64,000 nucleotides of DNA from Streptomyces sp. NBC_00223 (GCF_036199905.1 NZ_CP108109.1:5703501-5767500); one strand, 5' to 3'; counted from the stretch's first letter, positions 32,513 to 41,777 are shown. Program-made: numbers and translations. Notes: generated by a model not told the origin, from the sequence alone.

Positions 32513-35500
32513 TTGCGAGCACCGACATTGCGTGAACGACGTCACCCGCGCCGCGAACGGCGGGTCAGGCGGCGCATGTTCGCCACCCTGCTGATCTGCG
32601 CCGTCACCGTCCTCGCCGCCGCCGCGCCCGGCGTCGCGCTCGCCGTGCGCGATCTGTCCGCCGCCCAGCACCGGGCCGACACCGCCCGCCTCGCCACCGC
32701 CGCCACCCTGCTGGCCCATGACCTCGCCGACGAGCGCGACGACCTCGCCGCGGCCGCCGCGGCGCCCACCGCCGCCGACGGGCTGCCCGCGTCCGCGCTG
32801 CCCGCCGCCGACCGCGCCCGCACCGACCGCCAGGCCCAGGACGTCAGCGCCGCCGCGCCCGCCGGGCTGCGCACCGCGCTGGCCGGTCTGCCCGGCGTAC
32901 GGCGGACCGCGCTCGCCGCGAAGGGCGGCCCGCGGGCCGTCGTCGCCGTGTACCAGCCGCTGATCGACACGCTCGGCCGCGTCTCGGGACCGGTCACCGC
33001 GCCCCTGGGCCGGGCGGTGGGCGCCGCGGCCGTGCAGCGTGGTCTGCTGGTCGGCGCGCTCACCGCGGACGGCCCCCAGCCCGACCTGCTGGCCGCCGCG
33101 CAGGCCGCCCACGTCCAGGAGCAGGCCGCGCTCGCCGACTTCCGGTCCGCCGCCCCCGCCGACCTGCGCGACGGCTACGACGCCACTGTCACCGGAGCCG
33201 ACACCGCGCAGGCCGACCGCGACCTCGCCGAACTGCTCGCCGGGCCCCAACTCACCGACACGGACCGCCAACTGGGCGCGAATCCGGTCAAGTCCGCGCT
33301 GACCGCCAGGATCGGGCTCATGCGCAGCGTCGAGGCGTCCGCGGCCACCGACGAGGCCCAGGCCGCCGCCGACCACCGCGACCACGAGGTCACCGTCCTC
33401 GAACTGCGGGCCGCCTTCGCCGCGTTGTGCCTCCTGCTGCTGGTCGGCGTGCTCGTCACCCACTTCCGCGGTCTCACCCGCCCGCTGGCCGCACTCCACC
33501 TGTGGTCGCGCGCCGACCCCGAGAGCGGCCAGGGCGCCCGGGTGATCGGCCACGACGAGTTCGCCGCCGTCGCCCGCAGGGTCAACGCCCTCACCCACGA
33601 GGCCCAGGCGCTGCGCACCCGTTCCCAGGAACTCGCCGCCGAGCGCACCACCTCGCTCGGTGCCCAGAGCGCCATGGCCGCCGAGCGCGAGGCCCTGCTG
33701 CGCACCCAGAGCGATCTGCTGCGGACCCAGGACGACCTGCTTCGCTCCCGCGACGAACTGGCCGGCCGGCTCACCGAGGCCACCGTCCGCAACGCCGCAC
33801 ACCTGACCTATGTGAACCTCGGGCTGCGCACGCTGGGCCTGGTCGAGCGCCAACTCGCCCTCATCGAGGGCCTGGAGGACCGCGAGGAGGACCCGGACCA
33901 TCTGGAGACCCTCTTCAAGCTCGACCACCTCGCCACCCGGATGCGCCGCAACAGCGAGAATCTGCTGGTCCTCGCGGGCACCGAGCACAGCCACGGCGCC
34001 AACGCCCGTCCCGTCCCGCTGATCGACGTGGCCCGCGCCGCGATCTCCGAGATCGAGCGGTACGAGCGGGTACGGATCGAGTCCGTCCCCGACGCGCGGG
34101 TGGCCGGCCGGGCGGCCGACGACATCAGCCACCTGGTGGCCGAACTCCTGGACAACGCCGCCGGGTTCTCCTCGCCCACCGACGAGATCCTGCTCTCGGG
34201 CTGGCTGCTGGAGACCGGCGAGGTGATGCTCTCGGTCGAGGACACCGGCATCGGGGTGGCGCCCCAACGCCTCGAAGAACTCAACGCGTTGCTCGCCGAC
34301 CCCGACCCCGCGCCGCCCGGCGCCGTCTCCGGCATGGGCCTGTACGTGGTCGCGCGGCTGGCCCACCGGCACGGCGTACGGGTGCAGTTGCGCCCGAAGC
34401 AGTCCGGCGGCACCACGGCGGTCGTCGTGCTGCCGCAGCTGCTGCTGCCCGCCGTGCACCCCGAGGAGCCGCCGGTGACGCCGCTGGAGGCCGCCCTGGC
34501 GGGCGACCCGGCGGCGGCCGCTACCACGGCGGTGCTGCCCGCGCAGCGCGAGGGGTCGCCGTACGCGGGAGCCGGGCAGGTACCGGCGCCGGCCGTACCC
34601 AACGGGCGCGTACCGGAGCGGTACGGACGGGATCACCGCACACCGGCCGAGCCCGTACCGGACGGGCCCGTACCGGATGGGTACGGGCTGACTGAGCCCC
34701 TGCCGGACGGGCTCGGGCCGGTGGAGCCTGTGCCCGCCGACGCCGTATCGGGGGAGTACCGGCCCGCCGACGCCGTACCGCCGGGGGCCGTGCCGCCCGG
34801 GTATGGGCCCGTTGACGCCGTGCCACCCGAGTACCTCTCCGCCGATCCCGTACCGCCGGAGCACGCGCGGGCCGAGCCCGTGCCGCCGGTCGGGGAGCCC
34901 GCGCCGCCGGGGGCGCAGTCGCCGGGGACCCCGGCCGGACCGCCGCCGTCCGCACGCGGGGTCGCGCCCGCCGTGCCCGTGGCGCGGCCCGGTGAGGGCA
35001 TCACGGTCAAGGGGCTGCCGCAGCGCGTCCCCCGGGCCACCGGGCTGTCCGGGGAGCCCGCCGCCCGTGAGCGGGGACAGGACGGCGGCGGAGGCGTCGA
35101 CGCGCGGGAACTGCGGCGCAGGCTGGACGGGTTGCAGCGGGGGCTGCTGGCCGGCCGCCGGGACTCCGCCGCCGAGATCGGCGCGGGCGCCGTCCCGCCC
35201 GGCACCCACCGCGCGCCCGGCGCCGCCTACCCGCGGGACCGGACACCGCTGCGGGAGACGCCCGGGGCGTCCGACGCGCGGGGCGCGCACGAGCCGCAGC
35301 GCACGTACGGGTCTCAGGGCACGTACGGTCCGGACGTCACGTACGACCCGCAGGACCAGACGCCGCTGCCGGCGACGTACGAGGCGCACGACCCGCAGAG
35401 CACGTACGACCCACACCTCATGTACGACACGCACGACCAGCACCGGGCACGGCAAGCAGGCGAAACACAGGGACCGCAGGGATCGCAGGGGATACCGGGG

Positions 35501-35566
35501 ACCCAGGGGGACACAGGGAACGCAGCCGCACAGCCAGCAGCAACCGCCGAGGAGGCACCCCGTTGA
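32513..35566 (+). CDS. cvnA: CvnA-type sensor kinase-like protein of a conservon
   Basis: The roughly 1017-residue protein has a first membrane helix (FATLLICAVTVLAAAAPGV), an extracytoplasmic Ala-rich helical sensing region (residues 45-290), and a second helix (FAALCLLLLVGVLV). A HAMP-like coil and a HATPase domain follow, with LLDNAAGFSSPTDEIL, EDTGIGVAPQ and GMGLYVVARLAHRHGV. It lacks a classical phospho-acceptor H-box. From about residue 680 the tail is disordered, with Pro/Val/Asp and TYDPQ-like repeats and a short collagen-like Gly-x-y stretch. CvnA proteins signal to CvnB-D at the membrane. The start is uncertain: TTG at 32513 or 32528, or ATG at 32576. Its stop overlaps cvnB as TTGA. 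Confidence 0.88.
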   Translation: MRAPTLRERRHPRRERRVRRRMFATLLICAVTVLAAAAPGVALAVRDLSAAQHRADTARLATAATLLAHDLADERDDLAAAAAAPTAADGLPASALPAADRARTDRQAQDVSAAAPAGLRTALAGLPGVRRTALAAKGGPRAVVAVYQPLIDTLGRVSGPVTAPLGRAVGAAAVQRGLLVGALTADGPQPDLLAAAQAAHVQEQAALADFRSAAPADLRDGYDATVTGADTAQADRDLAELLAGPQLTDTDRQLGANPVKSALTARIGLMRSVEASAATDEAQAAADHRDHEVTVLELRAAFAALCLLLLVGVLVTHFRGLTRPLAALHLWSRADPESGQGARVIGHDEFAAVARRVNALTHEAQALRTRSQELAAERTTSLGAQSAMAAEREALLRTQSDLLRTQDDLLRSRDELAGRLTEATVRNAAHLTYVNLGLRTLGLVERQLALIEGLEDREEDPDHLETLFKLDHLATRMRRNSENLLVLAGTEHSHGANARPVPLIDVARAAISEIERYERVRIESVPDARVAGRAADDISHLVAELLDNAAGFSSPTDEILLSGWLLETGEVMLSVEDTGIGVAPQRLEELNALLADPDPAPPGAVSGMGLYVVARLAHRHGVRVQLRPKQSGGTTAVVVLPQLLLPAVHPEEPPVTPLEAALAGDPAAAATTAVLPAQREGSPYAGAGQVPAPAVPNGRVPERYGRDHRTPAEPVPDGPVPDGYGLTEPLPDGLGPVEPVPADAVSGEYRPADAVPPGAVPPGYGPVDAVPPEYLSADPVPPEHARAEPVPPVGEPAPPGAQSPGTPAGPPPSARGVAPAVPVARPGEGITVKGLPQRVPRATGLSGEPAARERGQDGGGGVDARELRRRLDGLQRGLLAGRRDSAAEIGAGAVPPGTHRAPGAAYPRDRTPLRETPGASDARGAHEPQRTYGSQGTYGPDVTYDPQDQTPLPATYEAHDPQSTYDPHLMYDTHDQHRARQAGETQGPQGSQGIPGTQGDTGNAAAQPAATAEEAPR

Positions 35567-36057
35567 ACGCGGTCCGCACACATACCGGTGATCTGAGCCA
35601 CGAGGCCCGCAACCTCCAGTGGTTGCTGCGGAATTTCGTCGAGGAGGTGCCCGGCGTCCGCTCGGTCGCCGTCGTCTCCTCGGACGGTCTGCTGCTGCTC
35701 ACCTCGCAGCCCGCGGCCGAACAGAAGCCGTCGGACGCCGAGTTCGGCGTCCCCGCCCGGCCCGCCGAGGCCCGGATGGACCTGGCGGCGGTCGTCTCGG
35801 GTGTGGCCTCGCTCACCGTCGGGGCCGCCAAGCTGATGGACGGCGGCAAGGTGCGGCAGACCACGGTCGCGATGGCCGAGGGCATGCTCTTCGTGATGTC
35901 GATCAGCGACGGTTCGCTGCTGGGCGTGCACGCCACCGCCGAGTGCGATGTGAGCGTGATCGCCTACCACATGGCGATGTTCGTCGGCAGGGCCGGACAC
36001 GTCCTGACGCCCGCGCTCCGGGGCGAGCTGCGCCAGGCGATGGAGAGTGCCCGTTGA
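35563..36057 (+). CDS. cvnB: CvnB roadblock/LC7 domain protein
   Basis: The 164-residue protein has the roadblock/LC7 fold: LQWLLRNFVEEVPGVRSVAVVSSDGLLLL, a long helix with MDLAAVVSGVASLTVGAAKL, then LFVMSISDGSLLGVHAT and a C-terminal helix. In conservons CvnB binds the CvnD GTPase and possibly CvnA, like a longin/roadblock GTPase regulator. The start is TTG at 35563, with ggagg seven bases upstream, overlapping the cvnA stop. Confidence 0.93.
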   Translation: MNAVRTHTGDLSHEARNLQWLLRNFVEEVPGVRSVAVVSSDGLLLLTSQPAAEQKPSDAEFGVPARPAEARMDLAAVVSGVASLTVGAAKLMDGGKVRQTTVAMAEGMLFVMSISDGSLLGVHATAECDVSVIAYHMAMFVGRAGHVLTPALRGELRQAMESAR

Positions 36058-36449
36058 CGCGGTCGCTTCCCCATCGCGGCGCGGACCGCAAGACTCTGCG
36101 CGTACGCCCGTACGCCCTGACCGGTGGCCGAACGCAATTCGGACACGTGCTGCTGGTCGAGACGTTCGTGGCTACGATCGACCGTCCGGAGGAACATCTC
36201 GCCCTCACCAGGGGGAGTTGGGCCGAGCGCGTCATGCCCGAGCTGCGGGCGATCGTCGAACTGTGCCGCAGACTGCGGTCGGTGGCCGAGATCTCCGCGT
36301 TGCTGCGCATTCCGCTCGGTGTCGTCCGGGTCCTTGTCAGCGACCTGGCCGACCAGGGAAGAATTCGCGTGTACGGCACCGGGCACGGGCCCGGCAGCCC
36401 CGACCGCGCGCTGCTCGAAAGGGTGCTCAGTGGACTTCGCAGGCTTTGA
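36054..36449 (+). CDS. cvnC: CvnC DUF742 protein
   Basis: The 131-residue protein carries the DUF742 signature RPYALTGGRTQFGHVLLVETFV and a winged-helix-like C-terminal part (LRSVAEISALLRIPLGVVRVLVSDLADQG). It is the third member of the conservon; its exact role is unknown, though a helix-turn-helix-like adaptor is plausible. It starts at TTG 36054, again overlapping the previous stop as TTGA. That makes two consecutive TTGA junctions in this operon. Confidence 0.93.
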   Translation: MTRSLPHRGADRKTLRVRPYALTGGRTQFGHVLLVETFVATIDRPEEHLALTRGSWAERVMPELRAIVELCRRLRSVAEISALLRIPLGVVRVLVSDLADQGRIRVYGTGHGPGSPDRALLERVLSGLRRL

Positions 36450-37038
36450 CCAGCAGGACGGCCTGCAGGACTGGCAGACCGAACGCGGACGCGCGCCGGT
36501 CTCCACGAAGATCGTCGTGGCCGGCGGCTTCGGTGTGGGCAAGACCACATTCGTGGGTGCGGTGTCGGAGATCACTCCGCTGACCACGGAAGCGGTGATG
36601 ACGCAGGCCAGTGAGGCGCTGGACGACCTCGCGGCCACCCCGGAGAAGACGACCACCACGGTCGCCATGGACTTCGGGCGCATCACGCTCGAACAGGACC
36701 TGGTGCTCTATGTGTTCGGCACGCCGGGCCAGCAGCGGTTCTGGTTCATGTGGGACGACCTGGTACGCGGCGCGATAGGCGCGGTCGTACTCGCCGACAC
36801 CCGTCGGCTGGCCGAGTGCTTTCCCGCGCTCGACTACTTCGAGAGCACCGGCCTGCCGTACACGGTGGCGGTCAACCAGTTCGAGGGCACACCGGAGTAC
36901 ACCGCGGACGACGTGCGCGACGCGCTCGCCGTCCCCTCGCACATCCCGGTGCTGGTCATCGATGCCCGCAAACGGTATTCGGTGATAGAGGCGCTGCTCT
37001 CGCTCGTCTCCCACGCGATGACCGAACAGCCCCTGTAA
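36430..37038 (+). CDS. cvnD: CvnD small GTPase-like ATP/GTP-binding protein
   Basis: The 202-residue protein is a Ras/MglA-type P-loop NTPase: GGFGVGKTTFVGAVSEI is the P-loop (about residues 32-48), followed by LVLYVFGTPGQQRFWFMWDD as the switch II region and AVNQFEG as the base-recognition strand. It begins inside the end of cvnC (GTG at 36430 with aaaggg upstream). In conservons it is the GTPase output whose nucleotide state is set by CvnB. Confidence 0.94.
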   Translation: MDFAGFDQQDGLQDWQTERGRAPVSTKIVVAGGFGVGKTTFVGAVSEITPLTTEAVMTQASEALDDLAATPEKTTTTVAMDFGRITLEQDLVLYVFGTPGQQRFWFMWDDLVRGAIGAVVLADTRRLAECFPALDYFESTGLPYTVAVNQFEGTPEYTADDVRDALAVPSHIPVLVIDARKRYSVIEALLSLVSHAMTEQPL

Positions 37039-37108
37039 CAGCGGCAGTTGGGCCCGATAGGTTACGGCCCGTCCCTTACGCCCTTACGTCCGTGAGAAGC
37101 GAGCCGCT

Positions 37109-38353
37109 GTGCGCAAGATACTCATCGTGGGAGCCGGTCAGGCCGGTCTCCAACTCGCCCTGGGACTCCAGTCCCAGGGCTACGACGTGACCGTGATGAC
37201 CAACCGCACGGCCGACGAGATACGCGGCGGCCGGGTGATGTCCACCCAGTGCATGTTCGCCCTCGCGCTCGGCCACGAGCGCGATCTCGGGCTGAACTTT
37301 TGGGAGGAGCAGACCCCCGACATCGGCGGGCTCGGGGTCTCCGTCGCCGCGCCGGACGCCTCCCGGCCGATCGACTGGCTCGGCCGGCTGCGCGGCCACG
37401 CCCAGTCCGTCGACCAGCGGGTGAAGATGGCCGGCTGGCTGGAGACCTTCGCCGAGCGCGGCGGCAAGGTCGTCGTGCACGGCGTGGCCGTCTCCGACCT
37501 GGACTACTTCTCGCGGGCCTACGACCTCACGCTGGTCGCCGCGGGCAAGGGCGAGATCGTCTCCATGTTCCGCCGGGACGCCGCCCGTTCGCCCTACGAC
37601 GCCCCGCAGCGCGCGCTGGCCGTCGCCTATGTCAACGGCCTCGGGCCGCGCCCCGAGCACCCCGATCTGCGGGCCGTGCGCTGCAATCTGGTGCCGGGCG
37701 TCGGCGAGCTGATCGTCATCCCCGCGCTGACCACCACCGGGCCCTGCGACATCCTCTTCTGGGAGGGCGTTCCCGGCGGCCCGCTGGATGTCTTCCACGG
37801 CGTCAAGGACCCCGCCGAGCATCTGCGGCTCACCCTGGAGCTGATGCGGCGCTTCACCCCCTGGGAGGCGGACCGGGCCGGCGCCGTGGAGCTGACGGAC
37901 GCGGGCGGCACGCTCGCCGGGCGGTTCGCGCCGACCGTGCGCGAGCCCGTCGCCGAACTGCCGTCGGGCGGGCTGGTGCTGGGCGTCGCCGATGTGGTGG
38001 TCGCCAACGACCCGATCACCGGCCAGGGTTCCAACAACGCGTCCAAGTGCGCGGCCTCGTACCTGGCGAGCATCGTGGAGCGCGGCGGCGAGCCTTTCGA
38101 CGCGGCCTGGATGCGGAGCGCCTTCGACCGCTACTGGACGGTCGCCGAGCCCGTCACCAAGTGGACCAACGCGATGCTCGCCCCGCCGCCCGAGCACGTA
38201 CTCGGTCTGATCGGCGCGGGCGGCGCGCTTCCGGCGGTCGCCGACCGGATCGCCAACGGCTTCGACGACCCGGCCGACTTCGAGCCGTGGTTCTACGAGC
38301 CGCAGGCCGCGGGGGACTATCTCGCCGAGGTGCGGGCCGCCGGTCAGGGCTGA
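37109..38353 (+). CDS. Styrene/indole monooxygenase-like FAD enzyme (StyA-type)
   Basis: The 414-residue protein is a group E-like flavin monooxygenase. ILIVGAGQAGLQLALGLQSQ is the FAD Rossmann motif, ADEIRGGRVMSTQCMF is typical of StyA-like proteins, and DLTLVAAGKGEI and GVADVVVANDPITGQGSNNAS provide the second FAD contact. It uses reduced flavin from a separate reductase, which is not encoded nearby. The start is GTG at 37109. It lies 70 bp downstream of cvnD on the same strand, so it may be co-transcribed; conservons can carry an oxidoreductase downstream, usually a P450. Its end overlaps the convergent NlpC/P60 gene by 10 bp. Confidence 0.85.
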   Translation: MRKILIVGAGQAGLQLALGLQSQGYDVTVMTNRTADEIRGGRVMSTQCMFALALGHERDLGLNFWEEQTPDIGGLGVSVAAPDASRPIDWLGRLRGHAQSVDQRVKMAGWLETFAERGGKVVVHGVAVSDLDYFSRAYDLTLVAAGKGEIVSMFRRDAARSPYDAPQRALAVAYVNGLGPRPEHPDLRAVRCNLVPGVGELIVIPALTTTGPCDILFWEGVPGGPLDVFHGVKDPAEHLRLTLELMRRFTPWEADRAGAVELTDAGGTLAGRFAPTVREPVAELPSGGLVLGVADVVVANDPITGQGSNNASKCAASYLASIVERGGEPFDAAWMRSAFDRYWTVAEPVTKWTNAMLAPPPEHVLGLIGAGGALPAVADRIANGFDDPADFEPWFYEPQAAGDYLAEVRAAGQG

Positions 38354-39738
38354 CCGGCGCCGGACTCCTCGGGGGTCGGGGTGGACGTCGGGTCCTTGGG
38401 CGCGTCGTCCTTCGCAGGCGGCTTGCCGGGCTCTTTGCCGGGCGTCTTGCCGGGGGGCTTGCCGGGCGTTTTCCCGGGGGACTTCGCGCCCTTGGCGTCG
38501 TCCTTGCCCTCGGCGTCCTTCGCGTCCTTGGCGTCGTCCCCGGCCTTCGCGCCCTTGGCGGCCTTCCCGTCGGCGGGCGCCTGCACCTCCACCCCGATCG
38601 GGGTCGGGGCCTGCGCCTGCTTCGGCACGGGCCTCGGCTGGTAGTCGCTCAGCGCCTGCTGTCCGAGGTCCGGCCGGACCGCGCCGAGGATCGGGTTCGC
38701 CGCGATGGGCGAGACCTTGACGTACGAGCCGGGGCGCGGCGCCTGGATGACCAGCCCGTCGCCGATGTAGATCGCCACATGGGTGGCGCCGGAGAAGTAC
38801 ACCACCAGGTCACCCGGGCGCAGCAGCGACAGCGGTACGTGCGGCAGCCGCGCCCACTGCTCCTGGCTGGTGCGCGGCACGGTCACCCCGGCGTGCGCCC
38901 ACGCCTGCGAGGTCAGCCCGGAGCAGTCGAACGAGCCGGGCCCCTGGGCACCCCACACGTACGGCTTGCCGAGCTGCTGGAAGGCGTACTCGATGGCCCG
39001 GTCGCCGACCGTGGAGGGCGCGCGCAGGGCGGGGTCGGAGCCGAGCGCCTTGGAGTCGAGGAAGTCCTTCTGCGCCTGGTCGGCGTCCTTCTGCTCCAGC
39101 GACTGCAACTCGGCGATCTGCACCCCGGTCAGCCCGGCGAGCATGGCCTCGACGTCCCGCAGACGCGTCTCGACGTCCTTCTTGTGGGCGGCGGCCACGT
39201 TCTGCGCGTGCTGGGCCCGGTCCAGCGCCCGCTGCGCCTGTGTGTTGAGCTCGTCGAGCCGGGTCTCGCCGCTGCTCAGCTCGCCGACCAGGTCCTTCTG
39301 GTGCCCGGCGAGCATGCCCAGGACGTGCCGCTGCCCGAAGAAGTCCTGCGGGGTCTGCCCGGAGAGCAGCGACAGATACGGCGACACACCGCCGTCCCGG
39401 TACATCTGGCGGGCCATCACCCCGAGCTGGTCCTTGCTCGCGGCGACGGCGGCCCGCTGGTCGGCGAGCTGCCGGTCGATCCGCTCGGCCTGCGCCCGCT
39501 GCTTGCCGGCGGTCTCCTTGGCCTGGTTGTACGCCTCGGTGGCCGTCTCGGTGCCCAGGTAGAGCGTGTGCAGCTGGGTGAGCATGTCGGACAGCGGCAC
39601 GGTGGGGGTGGCCGGATCGTCGTACGGCCGGGCGGCGGCCCGCTGGGCGGCGGGCAGCGAGAGCGCCGCCGCGGCGAGCAGCGTGCCGCACACCACAGCG
39701 GAACGGAACCAGCCTGCGTGCCTTCGGGCCACTGACAT
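38344..39738 (-). CDS. Secreted NlpC/P60 peptidoglycan hydrolase with coiled coil
   Basis: The 464-residue protein has a signal peptide (SAVVCGTLLAAAALSLPAAQRAAA). A long coiled coil follows (about residues 50-235; for example AERIDRQLADQRAAVAASKDQL). The NlpC/P60 catalytic domain starts at AIEYAFQQLGKPYVWGAQGP, with the Cys in SFDCSGLTSQA and the His in ATHVAIYIGDG. The tail is Lys/Pro/Gly-rich (KTPGKPPGKTPGKEPGKPP), likely disordered or wall-binding. The layout matches RipA/CwlO-like D,L-endopeptidases used in growth, division or spore formation. The ATG at 39738 follows ggggagatgt. Confidence 0.92.
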   Translation of the reverse strand: MSVARRHAGWFRSAVVCGTLLAAAALSLPAAQRAAARPYDDPATPTVPLSDMLTQLHTLYLGTETATEAYNQAKETAGKQRAQAERIDRQLADQRAAVAASKDQLGVMARQMYRDGGVSPYLSLLSGQTPQDFFGQRHVLGMLAGHQKDLVGELSSGETRLDELNTQAQRALDRAQHAQNVAAAHKKDVETRLRDVEAMLAGLTGVQIAELQSLEQKDADQAQKDFLDSKALGSDPALRAPSTVGDRAIEYAFQQLGKPYVWGAQGPGSFDCSGLTSQAWAHAGVTVPRTSQEQWARLPHVPLSLLRPGDLVVYFSGATHVAIYIGDGLVIQAPRPGSYVKVSPIAANPILGAVRPDLGQQALSDYQPRPVPKQAQAPTPIGVEVQAPADGKAAKGAKAGDDAKDAKDAEGKDDAKGAKSPGKTPGKPPGKTPGKEPGKPPAKDDAPKDPTSTPTPEESGAGQP

Positions 39739-40045
39739 CCGTACATCTCCCCTAGACCGGAGTTAACAGGCGTTCGCTCAGGATGTTGTCACGTCAAGTC
39801 ATATCTTCGACAGGGGGACTGGGCGATTTCGCTCAAGGCGGTCACCCGGTGGGGTGGCGCTGCGGCGCGTCGGGGGCGGGGTGCGGGCCCGGGCCGGGGG
39901 TACGTGCGGGGGCGCGTCCGGCGGGCGGGGACGCCGCACGCGAAAAAGCGGGTTGCCGCGCGCGCGAAAAAGCGTACGACCCGGTCACCGCCCTCGGAGA
40001 CCAGGCCGTACGCGTATGGGGGACCCCTGCGTTCAGGGGCCGGGC
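39739..40045. promoter_or_regulatory. Gap between the NlpC/P60 promoter and the chitinase end
   Basis: 307 bp. Near the chitinase stop is CCCCTG-CGTT-CAGGGG (40022-40037), a hairpin suited to ending that transcript. Two copies of cgcgaaaaagcg occur at 39939-39950 and 39963-39974. A promoter for the NlpC/P60 gene must lie near 39760-39810, where a TTGACG-like box can be read on the minus strand (39790-39795). No c-di-AMP (ydaO-type) riboswitch core is recognisable. Confidence 0.45.
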
Positions 40046-41728
40046 TCAGCCGAAGTAGCTGTGGAAGTTCTTGGAGAACTCCCAGTTGCTGAACTTGTCC
40101 CAGTTGACCGACCACGTCATCAGACCGCGCAGCGCGGGCCAGGTGCCGTGGGTGGCGTAGGAGCCGCAGTTGGTCTTCTTGGTCAGGCAGTCCAGCGCCT
40201 GGTTCACCTGGGAGGGCGAGGTGTAGCCGTTGCCCGCGTTGGTCGAGGCGGGCAGGCCGATGGCCACCTGGGAGGGCGCCAGGGCCGGGAAGACATTGGC
40301 CGTGTTGCCCGCGACCGGGAAGCCGGTGAGCAGCATGTCGGTCATCGCGATGTGGAAGTCCGCGCCGCCCATCGAGTGGTACTGGTTGTCCAGGCCCATG
40401 ATCGACCCGGAGTTGTAGTCCTGGACGTGCAGCAGGGTGAGGTCGTTGCGCAGGGCGTAGATCACCGGCAGGTAGGCGCCGCAGCGCGGGTCCTGGCCGC
40501 CCCACTGGCCCGTGCCGTAGTACTGGTAGCCCATCTGCACGAAGAACGTCTCCGGGGCCATGGTCAGCACGAAGCCGCTGCCGTAGTGCGCCTTGAGGGT
40601 CTTCAGCGCCGAGATCAGATTGACGATCACCGGGGTGGTCGGGTTCTTGAAGTCGGTGTCACCGGTGTTCAGCGACAGCGAGTGGCCCTCGAAGTCGATG
40701 TCGACGCCGTCCAGGCCCCACTTGTCGATGATGCCGGTCACGGTGGAGACGAAGGTGTCGCGGGCCGCGGCGGTGGTCAGCTGCACCTCGCCGTTGGCGC
40801 CGCCGATGGACAGCAGCACCTTCTTGCCCTTGGCCTGCTTGGCCTTGATCGCGGCCTTGAAGTCGGCGTCGGACTCCACGGACGGGCACTCGCTGACCGA
40901 GCAGCGGTTGAAGTGGATGTTGCCCGAGGTCGGGGAGTCGGTCTCGCCGAAGGCCAGGTCGATGATGTCCCAGCTGTCGGGGACGTCGGCGAGCTTGGTG
41001 TAGCCGGAGCCGTTGGCGAAGGTCTCGTGCAGGTAGCCGACCAGGGCGTGGGTGGGCAGCCCCTGGGAGGGCGGCGGGCTGGTCGGCGGTGTGGTCGGAG
41101 GCGTCGTGGGCGGCGTCGTCGGGGGAGTGGTCGGCGGCGTCGTCGGTGGTGTGGTGGGGGGCTTGGTGGTCGGGGGAGTGGTCGGCGGGGTGGTGGGCGG
41201 GGTCGTGGTGCCGCCGCCGGGGCCCTGGAGCGAGATGTCGTCCGCGTAGTACGTGGGCTGCCCGTACCAGCCGTGCACGTAGACGGCCGCGCTGGTCTGG
41301 CTCGCGCCGGTGGTGAAGGACACGCTCAGCTGCGCGTAGCCGCTGCCCGTGGCGGGCGTCCAGGTGCTGGCGCCGGCGTCCACACCGATGTACACGTACG
41401 AGCCCTTGACCTGGGCGGTCAGGGTGTACGTGGTGTTGGGCGCGACGGCGACGGTCTGCTTGCACTGGCCGGTCACGCTCGCGCTCGGCACGCCCTGGAG
41501 GGCGTACGTACCGCTGTGCGCCTGCCCGTTGACCACGGTGCTGCCCGCGTCGCAGGTCCAGCCGGACAGGCCGTTCTCGAAGCCGCCGTTGGTCAGGAAC
41601 TCGCCGGCGCTGGCCGTCGGGGCGAGCGCGACCAGGCCGCCGACGGCCAGGGCGCCCGCGAGGGCGGTGGAGGCGGCGACGAACGATCGTGTGCGCAGTG
41701 CGGATCTCTTGCGCGAGGAGGTGAGCAT
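40046..41728 (-). CDS. Secreted GH18 chitinase with N-terminal carbohydrate-binding domain
   Basis: The 560-residue protein has a signal peptide ending APTASA. A carbohydrate-binding-like beta-sandwich (FLTNGGFENGLSGWTCDAGS to YADDISLQGPG) is joined by a PPTT-repeat linker of about 50 residues to a GH18 catalytic domain. GH18 motifs are KVLLSIGGANGEVQ and the catalytic DGVDIDFEG, whose last acidic residue is the proton donor. It hydrolyses chitin outside the cell. The ATG at 41728 lies downstream of two DasR-like sites (41778-41811), so it should be induced by chito-oligosaccharide metabolism through DasR. Confidence 0.95.
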   Translation of the reverse strand: MLTSSRKRSALRTRSFVAASTALAGALAVGGLVALAPTASAGEFLTNGGFENGLSGWTCDAGSTVVNGQAHSGTYALQGVPSASVTGQCKQTVAVAPNTTYTLTAQVKGSYVYIGVDAGASTWTPATGSGYAQLSVSFTTGASQTSAAVYVHGWYGQPTYYADDISLQGPGGGTTTPPTTPPTTPPTTKPPTTPPTTPPTTPPTTPPTTPPTTPPTSPPPSQGLPTHALVGYLHETFANGSGYTKLADVPDSWDIIDLAFGETDSPTSGNIHFNRCSVSECPSVESDADFKAAIKAKQAKGKKVLLSIGGANGEVQLTTAAARDTFVSTVTGIIDKWGLDGVDIDFEGHSLSLNTGDTDFKNPTTPVIVNLISALKTLKAHYGSGFVLTMAPETFFVQMGYQYYGTGQWGGQDPRCGAYLPVIYALRNDLTLLHVQDYNSGSIMGLDNQYHSMGGADFHIAMTDMLLTGFPVAGNTANVFPALAPSQVAIGLPASTNAGNGYTSPSQVNQALDCLTKKTNCGSYATHGTWPALRGLMTWSVNWDKFSNWEFSKNFHSYFG

Positions 41729-41777
41729 GGGGGGATGCTCCTTCGTTCAGGGAGGCGCATGTCACCGCGCAGCAAAC

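Noticed and set aside
31436..35581. A 1381-codon minus-strand open frame
   Set aside because: Only its last 257 codons are a real gene (PP2C-like). The rest is antisense to cvnA and has no recognisable motif.
39739..39860. c-di-AMP (ydaO-type) riboswitch upstream of the NlpC/P60 gene
   Set aside because: Such riboswitches occur before streptomycete wall-hydrolase genes, but I could not find the conserved core in this leader.
41060..41215. Repetitive ggtggtcgg-like DNA in the chitinase gene as an independent repeat element
   Set aside because: It simply encodes the Pro/Thr linker between the binding and catalytic domains.
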